The notes under the pieces are model-generated. The model searched no databases, was not told the origin of the DNA, and saw nothing but the letters and a program-made list of their open reading frames with translations. This document shows, in pieces, positions 16,714 to 17,930 of a stretch of 17,930 nucleotides of DNA. This DNA comes from Oehlia diaphana (Eukaryota; Glomeromycota; Glomeromycetes; Glomerales; Glomeraceae): NCBI GenBank assembly GCA_003833135.1, contig QZLH01000329.1:9358-27287 (forward strand), in the 5' to 3' direction. How positions within the stretch are numbered: position 1 is the first letter of the stretch; every line of letters begins with the position of its first letter. The position numbers and the translations under genes are program-made.

Positions 16714-17160
16714 ACAACTGGAGGAAATTTGAGTAAAGGTACTTTAGAATTTAATTTTAAATATATTAGTTTAATAAATGATTTATAACAAAGGTAATAA
16801 TTTACAAAATAAATAAATTCTTACTTGGAGAATGTATGCATGAACATCTTTAGCAATTGCCATTTGATTTTTAATATTATTGATAATTTTTGGAATATCA
16901 CCATAGATATTTACTTTTGTTTAATCATTAGGTAAATTGAACCAACAATGCATCCAAGTTGTGGTGAATATCTTAAACATAATTTTAATTTTGTATTATC
17001 TGTTATAGTAGCTATTGGACCATTATACTTAATAGTATCAATTAAGCGTTTAAATTTTGCAACATTTTCATAGCAAAGATTTGAATTGGTGAGATAATCT
17101 TCATCATTACGCCACAAATATCTAAAAGTGTAAGAACTTTTTCATAAACAATTTTAATTC
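16714..17160 (-). pseudogene. Transposase pseudogene, N-terminal-half segment upstream of the MITE
   Basis: The frame reads IKIVYEKVLTL, shifts, then RYLWRNDEDYLTNSNLCYEN, VAKFKRLIDTIKYNGPIATI and LKLCLRYSPQLG, shifts again, and reads VNIYGDIPKIINNIKNQMAI to DVHAYILQ at a GTAAGA donor (16824). After the intron it continues VPLLKFPPVVI into the MITE. Two frameshifts are needed. Confidence 0.7.
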
Positions 17161-17260
17161 TTTCTTTTTATGTAACTTTTTCATGGTTTTGTTGCAAATA
17201 TTTCTTAAAATGCAAAATTTAATAAATATCAATAAATAACTATTAATTATTATTACATAC

Positions 17261-17478
17261 CTAATAAATTAGATACATCGTCCTTCTAGATTTTGACGAA
17301 ATAAATCTAAAGCCCTAGTACTAAAATCTTCTAAGATCACTAAGAAGTTAGTAAATTCTTCAGAATATTTAATATTTTGTTTGCCCTTATTTTTGATTTT
17401 TCGCTCTGCTACATCATTCATAACTTTACATAATTTAACAAAAATTGGCTTATCATTATAATATTTATCAAAACATTT
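17261..17478 (-). pseudogene. Transposase pseudogene, most upstream recognisable exon
   Basis: The minus-strand frame reads KCFDKYYNDKPIFVKLCKVM, NDVAERKIKNKGKQNIKYSE, EFTNFLVILEDFSTRALDLF and RQNLEGRCI, then a TAA at 17269-17271, FI and a GTATGT donor at 17260. Reading the stop as CAA keeps the exon open to its splice site. Further upstream the frame is lost. This part is all-helical in character and contains no catalytic motif. Confidence 0.7.
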
Positions 17479-17690
17479 ATTAAATATTTATAAATAGCAT
17501 TTATTGAATACAAGATACTGTATGTTGAAAAAGTACCTATAAGTGTTAAATTAAAGTATTAAAAAAATGCTTAAAAAATTAAATACTTAATAAATAATAA
17601 CATATTGTAATATTCAAGTATTAAATTTTTTATTACCTAATAAATGTAAAATTTTAATACTTATTAAATACTACCGTATATCGCGGGCCA
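17479..17690. other. AT-rich stretch upstream of the transposase remnant
   Basis: No clear exon could be read here. The word AAGTATTAAA/TTAATACTT recurs several times in both orientations. It may hold the lost 5' part of the transposase pseudogene. Confidence 0.35.
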
Positions 17691-17720
17691 TAGTACCCCC
17701 CCTATGCATAGTACCCCCCT
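17691..17720. repeat. Tandem TAGTACCCCCC motif
   Basis: TAGTACCCCCCC at 17691-17702 repeats as TAGTACCCCCC at 17709-17719, 18 bases apart, separated by TATGCA. A G6 run follows at 17751-17756. These are the only long C/G tracts in the window. They lie directly before a long hairpin and may be part of a transposon end. Confidence 0.6.
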
Positions 17721-17768
17721 TGAAAAATTTCATAGAATTGTATAATACCTGGGGGGATATTTTACAAT

Positions 17769-17883
17769 TATCTCGTGATCCAGTGATCAGATTTGAGCGA
17801 TCTTTTTTTTGTTTGATAGCACTCATTGAGCTCATCAAAATAAAAAAAAGATCGTTCAAATTGGACCAGTAGATCGTGAGATA
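17769..17883. repeat. Long imperfect hairpin of about 115 nt
   Basis: TATCTCGTGATCCAGTGATC onward pairs with the reverse complement of 17850-17883 (26 of 34 positions). The stem continues through an eight-T run opposite eight As, then TTTGAT with ATCAAA, AGC with GCT and CTCA with TGAG. Downstream the window ends in GTACTCGGGAGTAC, itself a 6-bp inverted repeat. A transposon terminus or a decayed inverted repeat is possible. The frame of 62 codons across it looks like chance. Confidence 0.65.
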
Positions 17884-17930
17884 TTCGCAAAAAACGGAAT
17901 TTTTAGGCTTTGTTTAGTACTCGGGAGTAC

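Larger units (their letters stand above)
11832..17478 (-). pseudogene. Decayed multi-exon DDE transposase, P-element/THAP9-like, carrying two nested insertions
   Basis: Reading the minus strand from 17478 to a stop at 11832 gives a single protein order broken by frameshifts, stops and two inserted elements. Recognisable pieces in order are a helical N-terminal part (NDKPIFVKLCKVMNDVAERK), IRSDGAIVEF (possible second catalytic Asp), VQDLKHVKK-TARN (matching the D-x-x-H-x-x-K-x-x-RN pattern of P-element/THAP9 transposases), KLDHQDDAAAYRTF, MHGTEPYEHFFGVIRQ (matching the final-Glu LE-x-FFG-x-IR motif), a Lys/Arg-rich C-terminal part, and a last IFGWDDIIEKMKK. At least four introns keep usable GT-AG borders. 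Without the inserts and introns the coding length would be near 900 codons. I recall a large multicopy family of this kind in Rhizophagus genomes, which is memory and not a search. The terminal repeats were not found. The family name is moderately sure, the pseudogene status very sure. Confidence 0.75.

Noticed and set aside
17671..17859. 62-codon minus-strand frame at the right edge
   Set aside because: Runs across the C-tract repeats and the long hairpin; the residues follow from the repeat sequence.
1..17930. tRNA, rRNA and CRISPR arrays
   Set aside because: Looked for cloverleaf-type motifs, conserved rRNA words and evenly spaced repeats; none was convincing.

Overview
This is an extremely AT-rich eukaryotic window from a fungal-type genome. 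It has short (about 50-120 nt) GT-AG introns in most genes, long homopolymer A/T runs, and intergenic DNA full of decayed transposons. The base composition, intron style and the particular multicopy transposase family (recognised from memory, not from a search) resemble an arbuscular mycorrhizal fungus (Glomeromycotina, Rhizophagus-like). Nothing in the window proves the species. No tRNA, rRNA, CRISPR array or bacterial-type operon was seen.

Layout. Positions 1-4134 are gene-poor: an inverted-repeat pair (357-379 and 2013-2031), a truncated foldback MITE (599-823), a decayed transposase C-terminus with a damaged CCHC knuckle (851-1461), diverged tandem repeats (2075-2177), and a 244-bp MITE with terminal inverted repeats (2451-2694). 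Positions 4135-6292 (+) hold an intact ten-exon TIM50 gene of 474 aa. A convergent single-exon gene for a small basic protein follows (6924-7304, -). Divergent from it is an intact eleven-exon gene (8206-10552, +) for a 548-aa protein that joins an alpha/beta hydrolase to a tyrosine phosphatase. A small gene of unknown function (10621-11207, -) comes next, then a spliced pseudogene fragment (11457-11643, +).

Positions 11832-17478 (-) are one decayed, intron-containing transposase gene. Its motifs resemble the P-element/THAP9 type of DDE transposase. Two later insertions interrupt its coding exons: a 1,988-bp LINE-like retroelement (13872-15859) with an 18-bp target duplication and an A-rich tail, and a 421-bp near-palindromic foldback MITE (16289-16709) flanked by AATT(AC). 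The coding frame can be followed across both insertions, which fixes their ends and their relative age. The window closes with a C-tract repeat and a long imperfect hairpin (17691-17883).

Only the housekeeping block (4135-10552) looks clearly functional. TIM50 serves mitochondrial protein import. The hydrolase-phosphatase is probably a soluble enzyme with two catalytic centres. The flanks record successive transposon invasion followed by decay. Several in-frame stops in the decayed genes are explained by CAA-to-TAA or CAG-to-TAG changes, which suggests a C-to-T process acting on repeats. This is an inference that needs comparison with paralogues.
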